Positions 19,064 through 29,398 are shown, counted from the first letter of the stretch. The stretch is DNA of 64,000 bases from Bacteroidota bacterium (GCA_026224775.1 JAMFRP010000019.1:62001-126000); one strand, 5' to 3'. The notes: generated from the sequence alone by a model not told the origin. Numbers and translations are program-made.

Positions 19064-20946
19064 GCGATAACCATAACGAATCATTAGCCAATGTGCATAG
19101 CTCAGTATCAACCGAAAATAAAACCGGATGGCGTAAGTTTCTGGCTTTTATCGGTCCGGCTTATTTAATTAGCGTTGGTTATATGGATCCGGGTAACTGG
19201 GCCACGGATATAGCCGGTGGTAGCGCTTTTGGTTATAGGTTGATATGGATATTGTTTGTATCAAACCTGATTGCTTTATTGCTGCAATCATTAAGCGCGA
19301 GACTGGGAATAGTGCGGGGTATGGACCTTGCACAGGCATCAAAGCATACATACAACCGCTTTGTAAACTTTTGCCTGTACATTTTGGCTCAAATTGCCAT
19401 TATTGCTTGTGATCTGGCTGAGATCATCGGTATGGCAATAGGTTTAAACCTGCTGTTCCATTTGCCACTGATATGGGGGGTATCGCTTACCATAACCGAT
19501 ACGGTGCTGATGCTTTTCCTGATGAACAAAGGCATGCGTAAGCTGGAAGGTTTTATTGTTTCGATGATATTCATTATCGGGCTAGCATTCCTGATCGAGA
19601 TGTTTATTGTAAAGCCCGATGTGGTAGCAATAGCCAAAGGGTTTGTGCCAAATATGTTAAGTGGTGATGCCCTATACCTGGCCATAGGTATAATTGGCGC
19701 GACCGTGATGCCGCATAATCTGTATCTGCACTCATCATTAGTGCAAACACGTAAAATAACCCGTACCGACGAGGGGATACGATCGGCAATTAGGTTTAAT
19801 GTTTTTGATACCGTTATAGCGCTTAACGTGGCCTTTATTATAAATGTTGCCATTTTGATATTAGCTGCAAGTGCGTTTTTTACTAACGGATTTTTTAAGG
19901 TTGCCGAGATACAAGATGCTTATAAACTGCTGGAACACATATTCGGATCGTTAGCGCCGGTGCTGTTTGCCGTCGCGCTGATCGCGTCAGGCCAGAGTTC
20001 TACTATCACGGGCACACTTGCCGGGCAGATTATTATGGAAGGCCACATCAACCTGCGTATTGAACCCTGGCTGCGCCGTTTACTTACACGATTGATGGCT
20101 ATTGTACCCGCTGTATTTACTATCCTTTATTATGGAGAAACGGGCCTGGGTAATTTGATCATATTAAGTCAGGTGGTTTTGAGCTTGCAATTGGGATTCG
20201 CGGTGGTTCCGTTGATTCACTTTACATCCGACAAAAAGAAGATGGGCAAATTCGTCATCGGCCTAAAAACAAAAATATTAGCATGGGCTTGCGCGATAAT
20301 AATTATAGGTTTGAATGCTCAATTGGTTGTCCAACAACTTGGCGAATGGACACATGCATCTCATTCATCAGCCATGTGGATACATTTTTTGGTTGAGCCT
20401 GTAATATTAGCGGTAGTAGCGTTAATGGTGTATGTATTGTTACGACCATTGTTATTTAAACACAAGGATCAACCTACTTACATACCGCATGGCCTTGCAA
20501 CCGTTATTGACGAGCTTGATGCCGTTAAATATCATCATATTGCGGTGAGTATTGATTTTTCGCAGAATGATACAGAATCCATTAGGCATGCCATTATGCA
20601 GGGTGGTAAGCATGCGGTTTACACGCTGATACATGTGGTGGAAACTGCCGGAGCAAGATACTATGGCAACGAGGTATTAGACCAGGAAACACAAAGCGAC
20701 GTTGATAATTTACAGCGGTATGTAGATGCGATGAAGAACTTGCACTACAACGCCAATGCTCAAATTGGCTATGGTTCTCCGGCCACTGCGATAGCTGAAA
20801 TTGTGAAGAAAGAAGGCATTGATTTCATAGTGATGGGGTCGCATGGACATAAGGCCATTAAAGATTTACTTTTTGGTACAACAGTTAATAAAGTACGCCA
20901 CATGGTTCAGGTGCCGGTACTGATAGTTAAGGCAGCAGGAAAATAA
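19060..20946 (+). CDS. mntH: Nramp divalent metal transporter fused to a universal stress protein domain
   Basis: 628 aa, about 200 longer than ordinary MntH. Residues 1-470 are the Nramp transporter: the TM1 metal-binding motif DPGN is at 43-46 and the TM6 motif MPH at 217-219. From about 487 to 626 there is a UspA-like domain whose nucleotide motif GSHG-x9-GT is intact, so ATP binding is predicted. The transporter imports Mn2+ (or Fe2+) with protons; the cytosolic USP domain may tie uptake to energy or stress status. It is coupled to the DtxR-type repressor by a 4-base overlap. Confidence 0.93.
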   Translation: MSDNHNESLANVHSSVSTENKTGWRKFLAFIGPAYLISVGYMDPGNWATDIAGGSAFGYRLIWILFVSNLIALLLQSLSARLGIVRGMDLAQASKHTYNRFVNFCLYILAQIAIIACDLAEIIGMAIGLNLLFHLPLIWGVSLTITDTVLMLFLMNKGMRKLEGFIVSMIFIIGLAFLIEMFIVKPDVVAIAKGFVPNMLSGDALYLAIGIIGATVMPHNLYLHSSLVQTRKITRTDEGIRSAIRFNVFDTVIALNVAFIINVAILILAASAFFTNGFFKVAEIQDAYKLLEHIFGSLAPVLFAVALIASGQSSTITGTLAGQIIMEGHINLRIEPWLRRLLTRLMAIVPAVFTILYYGETGLGNLIILSQVVLSLQLGFAVVPLIHFTSDKKKMGKFVIGLKTKILAWACAIIIIGLNAQLVVQQLGEWTHASHSSAMWIHFLVEPVILAVVALMVYVLLRPLLFKHKDQPTYIPHGLATVIDELDAVKYHHIAVSIDFSQNDTESIRHAIMQGGKHAVYTLIHVVETAGARYYGNEVLDQETQSDVDNLQRYVDAMKNLHYNANAQIGYGSPATAIAEIVKKEGIDFIVMGSHGHKAIKDLLFGTTVNKVRHMVQVPVLIVKAAGK

Positions 20947-20965
20947 TTCGCATATTTGCAGTATA

Positions 20966-21417
20966 ATGAGCGACGATAAGATCTACATAAAGAATAAGAA
21001 AGCCTATTTTGAATATATCATACTGGATAAATATGTTGCCGGCATAAAACTGTTGGGTACCGAAATAAAATCAATACGCGATGGTAAAGCCAATGTGAAT
21101 GATGCTTTTTGCACTTTTATTAACGGTCAGCTTTATGTGCGTAACCTGCATATTGCGGAGTATTCATTTGGCTCATTCTATAACACGAAGCCAAACGAGA
21201 TCGTGTTTTATTACTGAATAAAAAGGAACTGAAAAAACTACTAACCCGTGGCGAAGAAAAAGGCCTAACCATAGTACCCCTTGCACTATTCATCAGTGAA
21301 CGTGGTTTTGCCAAACTTGAAATAGGTTTAGCTCAAGGTAAAAAGACCTTCGACAAACGCGAAACGATGAAAGAGCGTGATGTTAAGGTTGAGATGGATA
21401 GGGCGATGAAAAGGTAA
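20966..21417 (+). pseudogene. smpB: SsrA-binding protein SmpB, interrupted by an apparent frameshift
   Basis: The first frame (20966-21217) gives the SmpB N-terminal half through '[10 protein letters not shown]' and then nonsense to a TGA at 21215. The C-terminal half ([20 protein letters not shown]... to DRAMKR) continues at once in the -1 frame and stops at 21417. Together they make about 150 residues, the normal length. The switch falls at the AAA run at 21193-21195; adding one A would give [10 protein letters not shown], as expected for the family. SmpB delivers tmRNA to stalled ribosomes and is usually kept, so a sequencing error in a homopolymer is at least as likely as a true mutation. 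It follows mntH by 19 bases. Confidence 0.85.
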
Positions 21418-21428
21418 AATAAACGGGG

Positions 21429-21533
21429 CGTCATTGCGAGGAGTGTAACGACGTGGCAATCCCCGACTTTGCACTTTACCATGCTAATTTGCCCTGTAAG
21501 TAGGAGATTGCCACGCTATCGCTCGCAATGACG
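21429..21533. repeat. Dispersed palindrome, family A (copy 2, diverged)
   Basis: Arms open with CGTCATTGCGAGGAGTG and close with CGCTCGCAATGACG around a loop of about 50 bases. The internal arms are less perfect than in copy 1. It lies between smpB and the convergent pcm gene. Confidence 0.8.
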
Positions 21534-21544
21534 TTGCTATAGGA

Positions 21545-22201
21545 CTACCACGCATTCTCACCCTTCAGCGGTACAAACCTGAAAGTATCTAATACATGCT
21601 TCTCATAATCATGTTCACCGGTTTTTAATATGGTAACCATTTTTTGCTGAGATTCATCACCTACAGGGATAACGATTATCCCGCCGATAGCTAACTGCTT
21701 TAATAATTCTTCGGGTACGGTAGGTGCGCCTGCGGTTACAATAATTTTGTTGTACGGTGCATGTGCGGCTATGCCTCTTGATCCATCGCCTAAAAAGAAA
21801 TTGGGTTTGTAGCCTAAATATGGTAAAACCTGTTTAGTGTGTTCATATAAGGTTTTCTGGCGCTCAATGGTATAAACTTTGGCTCCCAGTTTCATTAATA
21901 TACAAGTTTGATAACCACAACCAGTACCAATTTCTAAAACCTTATCGCCTTGTCGGATGTGCAATAGTTCAGTCTGATAGGCAACGGTATAGGGTTGTGA
22001 TATAGTTTGCCCGGCACCAATTGGGAAGGCAATATCCTTATAAGCCTGGTTCCAGAAAGTTTCGTCAAAAAAGTAATGGCGCTGCATGGAACCGATGGCG
22101 GTTAATACACTCTCATCTTCGATACCCTTCTTTCTTAAAACCTCAACCAGTTTCTTTCTTGCCCCTTGTTCGCGGTAATTATCGATGTACTTGTATGCCA
22201 T
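21545..22201 (-). CDS. pcm: Protein-L-isoaspartate O-methyltransferase
   Basis: 218 aa. SAM-binding motif I is 'VLEIGTGCGYQT' (about 93-104), preceded by the PCMT-specific 'GQTISQPYTVA' substrate loop, and 'IIVTAGAPTVPEEL' forms the post-II region. The enzyme methylates L-isoaspartyl residues in aged proteins so that they can revert to aspartate. The gene stands between two family A palindromes. The 323-base gap upstream (22202-22524) holds only a repeat and AT-rich sequence. Confidence 0.95.
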   Translation of the reverse strand: MAYKYIDNYREQGARKKLVEVLRKKGIEDESVLTAIGSMQRHYFFDETFWNQAYKDIAFPIGAGQTISQPYTVAYQTELLHIRQGDKVLEIGTGCGYQTCILMKLGAKVYTIERQKTLYEHTKQVLPYLGYKPNFFLGDGSRGIAAHAPYNKIIVTAGAPTVPEELLKQLAIGGIIVIPVGDESQQKMVTILKTGEHDYEKHVLDTFRFVPLKGENAW

Positions 22202-22363
22202 TGCATGGCTAATTTACTAGTAATTTTAGTGTCTGAACTAGAATTTTGGGAATTAAATAATGTTCAGAATACTATAGCCTGAAAGTCATCGTTTTATTTT
22301 GTTAATCTAAGAGGCTGTTTACAAAAGATTCCATGTCGTTTTTATACAAACACAAAAACAAAG

Positions 22364-22476
22364 CGTCATTGCGAGGAACGAAGCAATCTCTACATAGGCA
22401 AGGCGATTGGAAAGGTATTGAAGCCCGCAGAGCAGCTCTGTAAAGTATAGAGATTGCTTCGTTCCTCGCAATGACG
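22364..22476. repeat. Dispersed palindrome, family A (copy 3, 'GAACGAAGCAATCTC' subtype)
   Basis: Arms of 29 bases start with CGTCATTGCGAGGAACGAAG and end with the exact complement. The loop is variable. The copy at 42057 is the same subtype, while 15020 and 62896 carry 'GCGAAGCGTGGCAATCC' instead. Confidence 0.9.
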
Positions 22477-22524
22477 GTAGTTTTTAACAAATTCTTTAAT
22501 TCTATAAATTCAGGTTCAGACAGC

Positions 22525-25011
22525 TTAGTACGGATCTACATCAGGTTGAACAATACTTCCCTTACTCAATTTTGTGGTTTGAAACTGCGTAATAGTATCC
22601 CTGATAATGGCTTTAGCCTTATTGATAGAAACTGCATCCTTTTCAAACTTTAGTAAAATTGATTGAATATAATAATTTCGTATCCGACTAACCAAAGGCG
22701 GCTGTGGACCGATAACCCTTTCTCCGAAATGCTTGCGGAGTTCGTTGCCTAAATATTGCGCCTGGTTATATAGTACTTCAGGTTGTTTATGCTTTATATC
22801 TAAGTTGATGATACGGGAAAATGGCGGATAGCTAAAACTCTTGCGCTCGCTCATTTCGGTAAAATAGAGGTCAGCGTAATCATTTTCAATTACTTGTTTT
22901 ATTACCCGATGGTGTGGGTCGTAAGTCTGTATTACCACTTTGCCTTGTTTGCCGCGCCTGCCAGCCCTGCCGCTTACCTGTGCCAGCATCTGGAAACTGC
23001 GTTCGTTAGCTCGATAATCCGGGAATTTGAGCAAGCTATCCGCATTGATAATACCGATAACGGTAACATCCGCAAAGTCCAAACCCTTAGCCACCATTTG
23101 GGTGCCTACTAAAATATCTATCTTCTTTTCCTCCAGATTATTAAGAATGGTTTGCAATGAGTTTTTGGATCGGGTAGTATCCAAATCCATACGGGCTATT
23201 CGGGCCTCGGGCAATATCAGGCTTAATTCGTCCTCTATTTTTTCGGTGCCAAAGCCTTTATACTCCAAATGTGTTGATCCGCATGCCGGGCAAATAGATG
23301 GCGAATCCTCTCTATAACCACAATAATGACAATGCAGTTTTCCGCTGCTTTTATGATAGGTGAGGCTAACATCGCAGTTAACACACTTGGGTGTGTAAGC
23401 ACACGTTTTACACATCAAAACCGGTGCATAGCCACGGCGGTTTTGAAACAGGATCACCTGCTCCTTATTGGCTAAAGCCTGTTGTATATCGGCTATCAAT
23501 ACACTGGTAAAGTGCGATTGTATGGTTTTCTTTTTTGTTTCTTCGGCGATGCTTACAATTTCAACCAGGGGCATTTCTACACCACCAAAACGCTCTGTCA
23601 GTTCAACAAAACCATATTTGTGTGTGCGGGCATTGTAATAACTTTCAAAGGATGGCGTAGCGGAGCCAAGCAAAACCTTTCCCGCATGCATATTGGCTAA
23701 AAATATCGCCGCATCACGGGCATTGTACCTTGGTGCGGGATCATATTGTTTGTAAGATGTTTCATGTTCCTCATCAACAATAATCAACCCCAGATCATTA
23801 AAAGGCAGGAATACGGATGAACGTGCGCCTAACACCACCTTATATTCGTGGTTCAATACCTTTTGCCAAACTTCAACCCGTTCGCTATCATTAAAACGGG
23901 AGTGGTATACACCAATATTGGCGCCGAAATACATGCGCAAGCGTTCAATAATATGTGTGGTCAGGGCTATTTCAGGCAATAGATAAAGTACTTGCCTGCC
24001 TGAGTTGATCATTTCCTCAATCAACCTGATATAGAGCTGCGTTTTACCGGATGAGGTTACCCCATGCAATAAAACCACATCTTTTTCGCCAAACTGGTCG
24101 CTTGTACTTTGCAGGCCGGATTGCTGTTGCTCGCTTAGTTCAAAGTTTCCTATGGCCTCCTCTTCCTCATAATATAAACGACTCACGTTTTTATACTCCG
24201 GGATAAAGATTTCTTTTTCAATTAAACTTTTAATACTTGCATCGCCCGCACCACTTTCCTCGATCAATTCACTTTTCGAAATGCTTTTTTGCTGACGGGA
24301 TAGCTTCAGATAAGCCAGTACCGCATCTGCCTGTTTAGGTGCTCTTTTCTCCAGTATGGCGAATAACTCCTGCCGCTGATCAGGATTATTATAGATAGGA
24401 TTTAGCGTGATGAAAGTCCGCCGACGAGGCTTGTAACGCTCGCTTACTTCTTCCGATATATTGATGATGTTCTTTTCAAAAAGGATCTTCAGCAAAGGCA
24501 TTACCTGCTTTTGACCAAGTAACTTCACGATGTCGCTTACCGTTAACTCAGGTTGAATTTCCAGCGCCTCAACAATTAAAAACTCCTTATCGTGTAAAGT
24601 TGATTTATCGATTTCAAAATCCTTATTTAAAACGATCTTGGTTTCACTGGCTAATTTTAGCGCAGATGGGAGGGCGGCATTCATTACCTCGCCCAGGTTG
24701 CACATATAATAATCTGCAATCCACTGCCAAAAGTGGAGCTGTTCGTGAGTGACCACTGGTTTATCATCCAATAGCTCCACCAGATATTTGGCTTCGTATT
24801 TTTCAGGAGGTTGTGTGCCGATACCCGCGATAATTGCTGTATATAACTTGCTTTTACCAAATTGTACCACGGCCCGCTTGCCTATAGCTACGCTATCGTT
24901 TAGTTCAAATGGTACACGGTAGGTATAGTTTTTGGCTATAGCTAAGGGCAGTATCACTTCAACAAAAAGCGTTTGGCGGTCGGAGTATCCGGCTTCGGCA
25001 AATTCTAACAT
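22525..25011 (-). CDS. priA: Primosomal protein N' (replication restart helicase)
   Basis: 828 aa. The N-terminal 3'-DNA-binding domain and winged helix are followed by a superfamily 2 helicase core: Walker A GVTSSGKT at 317-324 and DEEH at 413-416. A zinc-binding insertion shows the cysteine clusters CKTCAYTPKC, CVNC, CHYC and CPAC. PriA reloads the replicative helicase at stalled forks. The start ATG shares its A with the stop of the upstream DUF423 gene (TAATG), implying coupled translation. Confidence 0.97.
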   Translation of the reverse strand: MLEFAEAGYSDRQTLFVEVILPLAIAKNYTYRVPFELNDSVAIGKRAVVQFGKSKLYTAIIAGIGTQPPEKYEAKYLVELLDDKPVVTHEQLHFWQWIADYYMCNLGEVMNAALPSALKLASETKIVLNKDFEIDKSTLHDKEFLIVEALEIQPELTVSDIVKLLGQKQVMPLLKILFEKNIINISEEVSERYKPRRRTFITLNPIYNNPDQRQELFAILEKRAPKQADAVLAYLKLSRQQKSISKSELIEESGAGDASIKSLIEKEIFIPEYKNVSRLYYEEEEAIGNFELSEQQQSGLQSTSDQFGEKDVVLLHGVTSSGKTQLYIRLIEEMINSGRQVLYLLPEIALTTHIIERLRMYFGANIGVYHSRFNDSERVEVWQKVLNHEYKVVLGARSSVFLPFNDLGLIIVDEEHETSYKQYDPAPRYNARDAAIFLANMHAGKVLLGSATPSFESYYNARTHKYGFVELTERFGGVEMPLVEIVSIAEETKKKTIQSHFTSVLIADIQQALANKEQVILFQNRRGYAPVLMCKTCAYTPKCVNCDVSLTYHKSSGKLHCHYCGYREDSPSICPACGSTHLEYKGFGTEKIEDELSLILPEARIARMDLDTTRSKNSLQTILNNLEEKKIDILVGTQMVAKGLDFADVTVIGIINADSLLKFPDYRANERSFQMLAQVSGRAGRRGKQGKVVIQTYDPHHRVIKQVIENDYADLYFTEMSERKSFSYPPFSRIINLDIKHKQPEVLYNQAQYLGNELRKHFGERVIGPQPPLVSRIRNYYIQSILLKFEKDAVSINKAKAIIRDTITQFQTTKLSKGSIVQPDVDPY

Positions 25012-25406
25012 TAGGCGGTTTTATTTCTGTAGGCAGCCATGGCAAGGGTTATCCAGCCAATAATAAACAGTAAGCCACCTAAAGGTGTAACGGGGCCAAC
25101 CCATGGCAGCCAGCCCCATCCTAATAGATCACGGCAGGCTAATAGGTATAATGAACCCGAAAAAAACACAATACCGAAAGTAAATAGATAATAACTGGTA
25201 CTAATTAAGCTATTTTTGGTACGTGCAAAGGTTGACAGGAACAATAGCGCGAAAACATGGTAAAACTGGTATTGTACTGCTGTATGCCAAACCTCGAGTT
25301 TGTCGGCATCCAGGTAAGGTTTTAAACCATGAGCGCCAAATGCCCCTGCTATAACGGCAAGTAAACCAAAAATCGAAGCGGTAATAATTATTCGTTTATT
25401 CATCAT
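25011..25406 (-). CDS. DUF423 family membrane protein
   Basis: 131 aa with four predicted transmembrane helices. The family pattern is clear: 'AGAFGAHGLKPYL' near residue 22, 'TAVQYQFYHVFALL' and a C-terminal 'PLGGLLFIIGWITLA'. The function of DUF423 (YgdD/YwdK) proteins is not known. It has two consecutive ATG codons at its start and shares one base with priA, so it is the first gene of a two-gene unit. Confidence 0.9.
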   Translation of the reverse strand: MMNKRIIITASIFGLLAVIAGAFGAHGLKPYLDADKLEVWHTAVQYQFYHVFALLFLSTFARTKNSLISTSYYLFTFGIVFFSGSLYLLACRDLLGWGWLPWVGPVTPLGGLLFIIGWITLAMAAYRNKTA

Positions 25407-25490
25407 GATGATAAAAGGCTAAGTTAACCAAATGATAGGATTAGTTTATTGACCGTTGGTAAAAATCATAAATTGCACCTGTAAACTATT

Positions 25491-27086
25491 ATGAAGAAAC
25501 AGATAATAACCACTATAATTTTATTGATAGCAACGGCGGCTATCACGGTGGTGTATTTTAAAAATCTGAATCCGCCGGGCTCCAACACCAGCAGGGTAAT
25601 GGCTGCCATACCCGATAACGCTGCGGTGATATTCCAGCTTACCAACGAAAAAAGTTTCTACGATATTTTTAATGGTAACACATTGCTGGAATCTGTAACC
25701 GGGAAAAATCAAATAGCTGATATTGATACGGTACGCGATGTGCTGCTCGGTAATCCATTAATTGCCAAATACTTTAACGGGCAAAGCTTGTTTGTTTCGC
25801 TACATCCGCTTAAAGATAATGGAGTTGATCTGCTGCTCACCCTCTCCGCGGGTAAAGGTTTTGATGAAGGACTAATAGGTCAATTATCCGTAGAAAAAAA
25901 CAGCGGATTAATTGTTAACCCATTACATGTACAAGGTGCTAAGGGTTACAGCATTTACTTTAATTCCATTAAAAAGCGGTTTTATGTGGTGGATAAAGGA
26001 GGGGGGATTTTTGCCGGAAGTTTCTCCGAGGAATTAGCAGAGTTGAGCGCCCAAACCAAGTTTAAAGGTGACAAGCAGGACTTTGTGCTACTATCGGAAC
26101 AACAAAACTCCAATTCACTGGCTAATTTGTATGTGAATTATGGGCAGCTAACACCCTTGTTCAGCAAACTGTTTGTTAATAATACCGATATATTCAGAAG
26201 CTTCAAATTGTTGTCGGCTAAGGCGGTACTGAGTCTGAATTATAAGAGCGACGCGTTTATGTTCAGCGGTATATCAACACTACAAAAAGGTTCTTTATCA
26301 TATCTGGATATTTTTACCGGTCAGCAGCCGGTTGTAAATCATTTAAAAGATATATTCCCGGCCACTACGGCTTACAGTACTAACTTGTCAGTTTCTGATC
26401 CGCTGAAATTTGGAACAGATCTTTATCAATATCATGTAAAAGCAGGGATACAAAAGGAGCAGGATTCACTTTTTAAAAAGATAAAAGCTGAAGCCGGGAT
26501 AAGTTTGAGAACGGAATTTAATAACTTATTAGGAAACGAATTTGCTATTGTAACTACACGTTACGAAGAAAAATACGCTATAATATCAGTTAAGGATGGA
26601 TCAAAACTGTTGCCTTTTATGGTGAACATCAGCAACATGGTTACTGATAATATGGGGCAATTAAAGTATAGTAAATTACCTTTCTTTTTATTGGGAGATG
26701 CTTTTGGGATCTTAAAAAAACCTTATTTTATGATATTGGATAACTACCTGATACTGGCCACCAGCCAAAAGGAACTAAGCAGTTATTCTGATACTTACCT
26801 CAACCGTAAATTTTTAAGTAAGACCGACGCGTATAACCAGTTTTATGATCTGCTATCTGAAAGAAGCAATGTGGCCTTTTTTATCAATTTCAAAAATTCC
26901 CAACAAATATTAAAAAGGGATATGAATCGGGATGTTTACAGCTCTTTTGAAAATAATAATCCGGGATGGAAAAGTTTTTATGGTGCATCATACCAGCTAT
27001 CATCAGCTGATGAAAATTTTTATACTAACTTCTGCATGCGGCTAAACAATGTTGATACCACAGCCGTAAACAATGAATTCCAGTAA
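25491..27086 (+). CDS. Membrane-anchored DUF3352-like protein
   Basis: 531 aa. A single N-terminal transmembrane helix (about 5-23) is followed by an extracytoplasmic region that begins 'MAAIPDNAAVIFQL', the opening of DUF3352-type proteins, and ends in a segment in which the protein compares stored values ('FFINFKNSQQIL'). Function is unknown. No catalytic motif is visible. A hairpin terminator follows the stop, so it is probably monocistronic; the next gene is also an envelope protein. Confidence 0.7.
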   Translation: MKKQIITTIILLIATAAITVVYFKNLNPPGSNTSRVMAAIPDNAAVIFQLTNEKSFYDIFNGNTLLESVTGKNQIADIDTVRDVLLGNPLIAKYFNGQSLFVSLHPLKDNGVDLLLTLSAGKGFDEGLIGQLSVEKNSGLIVNPLHVQGAKGYSIYFNSIKKRFYVVDKGGGIFAGSFSEELAELSAQTKFKGDKQDFVLLSEQQNSNSLANLYVNYGQLTPLFSKLFVNNTDIFRSFKLLSAKAVLSLNYKSDAFMFSGISTLQKGSLSYLDIFTGQQPVVNHLKDIFPATTAYSTNLSVSDPLKFGTDLYQYHVKAGIQKEQDSLFKKIKAEAGISLRTEFNNLLGNEFAIVTTRYEEKYAIISVKDGSKLLPFMVNISNMVTDNMGQLKYSKLPFFLLGDAFGILKKPYFMILDNYLILATSQKELSSYSDTYLNRKFLSKTDAYNQFYDLLSERSNVAFFINFKNSQQILKRDMNRDVYSSFENNNPGWKSFYGASYQLSSADENFYTNFCMRLNNVDTTAVNNEFQ

Positions 27087-27122
27087 AACCTGTTGTTAAC
27101 AAAAAGATAACAGCAGGTTTTA
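27085..27122 (+). terminator. Hairpin terminator after the DUF3352-like gene
   Basis: AAAACCTGTTGTTA pairs with TAACAGCAGGTTTT with one mismatch. The hairpin starts within the stop codon and its right arm ends in Ts. Confidence 0.7.
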
Positions 27123-27199
27123 CCATGTTTTTAGCTTTCTAATGCAATTTGTTGGCAAGCATAATTTATCTTTAGTGAGAATTGATTTAGGGTTAGTAT

Positions 27200-28633
27200 A
27201 TGAAGAGATTTCTAATAGTTTTTTTCTTACTGTTTTCTGCTTCCGGGGTATTCGCCCAGGAATTTTCACAATATAATACAGGAACACTCTACGATTCATT
27301 TGAAAACCCTTCCCAAAAATCATTTACCCCAGATACCAGCCGCAGTTATGCATTTAACTTTTTTGTCCCAAACTTTGATGCCAATTTCACCCTGACCGGG
27401 GATGCTCAGCAAACACTAAAAAGTCGTTATATAAACGGTAATTATAACAATTCAGCTTTACAAATAGGCTCAGGTAATAAGTATAATAACGTTAATGTTA
27501 ATGCCAATGCTTATTCTATCATGTTTAAAGCCTTCAGTAGTTTTGATGGAGATGTTGAATTAGGCTTTTTTGTTGATACCAAGCTTGATGGTCGTGGCGC
27601 ATTTACTGATGAAAGTATAGCCTTATTAAACGGTTCGGCAAATTTCCCGAATAACGCATACAATAATATATTCAATTCGCATTACAGCTACCAATTGTAT
27701 AACGAAGTAGGCGCTACTTATCGCGAGCAGGTGACTAAACAGCTTGCTTTCGGCCTAAAAGTAGGCCTGGTATCGGGTATGAGCGCGCAAAATGTTCATA
27801 TCGATCAATCAAGTATTACTTTTGATAAAGCAGCTGATTCCGCGACGTTACGACTACAAGGAACCGAACAAAAGGCTGGTTTTAGTAAGTTACCATTTAG
27901 TAACCCCGGGATTGATGTGAGTATAGGTACCACTTATTGTACCCCTGATGCTTTTATTATACAAACCAATCTGAAAAATCTGGGCTTTATCCACTGGAAT
28001 AAATATGCTGAAACGTATGATTTTAGCGGCGAGACAGGGATAGAGGATCTTACTTCTCCGCAGAGAGAAACCAATGTATATGATGCTGTTAATGATAAGG
28101 TTACAGGGGGTAAAGTTATCAAAGGTTCATATAATACGCCATTAGATGGCCGGTTTGAATTAAGTGGTTCAAAATCCTTTTTACTGAGCGATGAGGAAAC
28201 TGACTTAAGATATGCGCCTACGCTTATTTTATCTAAAGAGTTGTTTTATAGCGGTTTTACTGCGGCCTTGGTTAGCCCGATACAATATCAGAATTATTCA
28301 TTTGCGTTGGTTACCAGCTATGAAGACAAGCTTTTTAAATTAGGTACTCAGTTCATGGTCAAATCGCATAATGCGGAATTTTTTATAGCAACTAACCAGT
28401 TGCCGCAAAGCTCAGGTTTATTGGAAACAGCGCTTAAAAGCCATAGCCAGGTAAATGAAACCGGTGCATTTACAGGCGGTGATATATCGATTGGTTTCTC
28501 CATGAAATTTGGCCCGGTGATTGAACACCCAATGAACGCGAGCCACATACCAATGGGCGAAGAAAAAGGACTTTTGGGCAGGTTATGGGATAAATTATTT
28601 AAACCGAGCGACGACAAAGCGATGTCTGAATAA
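27200..28633 (+). CDS. DUF5723 family predicted outer-membrane protein
   Basis: 477 aa with a signal peptide ending at GVFAQ (about residue 20). The body is strand-rich with alternating patterns, and its opening (FENPSQKSFTPDTSRSYAF) matches DUF5723, a Bacteroidota family of predicted beta-barrels. The C-terminal 30 residues (LLGRLWDKLFKPSDDKAMSE) are unlike a barrel end and may be periplasmic. Function is unknown. It converges with tsaB, the stop codons being one base apart. Confidence 0.75.
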   Translation: MKRFLIVFFLLFSASGVFAQEFSQYNTGTLYDSFENPSQKSFTPDTSRSYAFNFFVPNFDANFTLTGDAQQTLKSRYINGNYNNSALQIGSGNKYNNVNVNANAYSIMFKAFSSFDGDVELGFFVDTKLDGRGAFTDESIALLNGSANFPNNAYNNIFNSHYSYQLYNEVGATYREQVTKQLAFGLKVGLVSGMSAQNVHIDQSSITFDKAADSATLRLQGTEQKAGFSKLPFSNPGIDVSIGTTYCTPDAFIIQTNLKNLGFIHWNKYAETYDFSGETGIEDLTSPQRETNVYDAVNDKVTGGKVIKGSYNTPLDGRFELSGSKSFLLSDEETDLRYAPTLILSKELFYSGFTAALVSPIQYQNYSFALVTSYEDKLFKLGTQFMVKSHNAEFFIATNQLPQSSGLLETALKSHSQVNETGAFTGGDISIGFSMKFGPVIEHPMNASHIPMGEEKGLLGRLWDKLFKPSDDKAMSE

Positions 28634-28634
28634 A

Positions 28635-29315
28635 TTAAGCTTTCTTTTTTCCGGCGATAAAATCCTTTAAATAGTAAGGCTCAAAATAAGCTACATCCTC
28701 AAAATCCTTTGCTGCAAATTTTTCAGTTGCTCTTTTAGTTAGATAGCTTGCGGAGTTGGCGAAACCCGCTAAAAATAGCGCGTTAGGATTATTTAATGTT
28801 TCCCTGCATTTCTCAGCGCCATCACCAAAAAATAAAATTTTGTTGCTGCTTAACAATTCAGCAAAGCTATTTTCATCGATGATCTCCGCGGTAGTGGGGT
28901 TAATTCTTTCTCCTTTAGTATTAAAAATTGCAGTGTATACCTCCATCCGGCGCGCATCAATCATGGGGCAAAGTAAGGTGTCGCCGCTAGCTAATTCGCT
29001 TTTACTTATCGCGCCATAAGCCATTGATTCCAATGTTTCAATAGCTATTAGTGGTTTATCCAGCGCATAGCATAAACCTTTAGCGGTTGATATGCCTATA
29101 CGCAAGCCGGTATAAGAACCGGGACCGCAACTTACGGCTATAGCATCCAGATCGCTGTATTTGGTGCCGGTTGTGGTAAGTAATTCTTCAATATACAAAG
29201 TGATAACCTCAGCATGTATATTACGCTGATCCATCTGTTTAACAGCCAATACCTCGCCATCCTTCGACAAAGCAACAGAGCAAACGGTAGTGGCGGTTTC
29301 TATTTGTAAAATCAT
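28635..29315 (-). CDS. tsaB: tRNA threonylcarbamoyladenosine biosynthesis protein TsaB
   Basis: 226 aa. It has the ASKHA phosphate-binding start 'ILQIETATTVCSVAL' and the family motif 'SCGPGSYTGLRIGISTAKGL' near residue 63. TsaB is the inactive paralogue of TsaD that bridges TsaD and TsaE in making t6A37 on ANN-decoding tRNAs. It lies 80 bases downstream of yidD on the same strand, separated by a short-word repeat. Confidence 0.95.
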   Translation of the reverse strand: MILQIETATTVCSVALSKDGEVLAVKQMDQRNIHAEVITLYIEELLTTTGTKYSDLDAIAVSCGPGSYTGLRIGISTAKGLCYALDKPLIAIETLESMAYGAISKSELASGDTLLCPMIDARRMEVYTAIFNTKGERINPTTAEIIDENSFAELLSSNKILFFGDGAEKCRETLNNPNALFLAGFANSASYLTKRATEKFAAKDFEDVAYFEPYYLKDFIAGKKKA

Positions 29316-29320
29316 TTGTT

Positions 29321-29398
29321 ATTATCAAGTAGTTAGTATCAAGTATCAAGTAAATTCAAATCTTATATTTTGAATTTTGACTTTAAACTTTTGACTTA
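29321..29398. repeat. Short-word repeat tract between yidD and tsaB
   Basis: The left part repeats AGTATCAAGT-like words and the right part TTTTGACTT-like words, with ATTCAAA facing TTTGAAT. It is a weaker member of the class seen at 12829, 17733, 42880, 54982 and 55845. Confidence 0.45.

Noticed and set aside
21191..21217. Programmed -1 frameshift in smpB
   Set aside because: No X-XXY-YYZ heptamer or clear downstream stimulator is present; a one-base deletion in the A-run is simpler.
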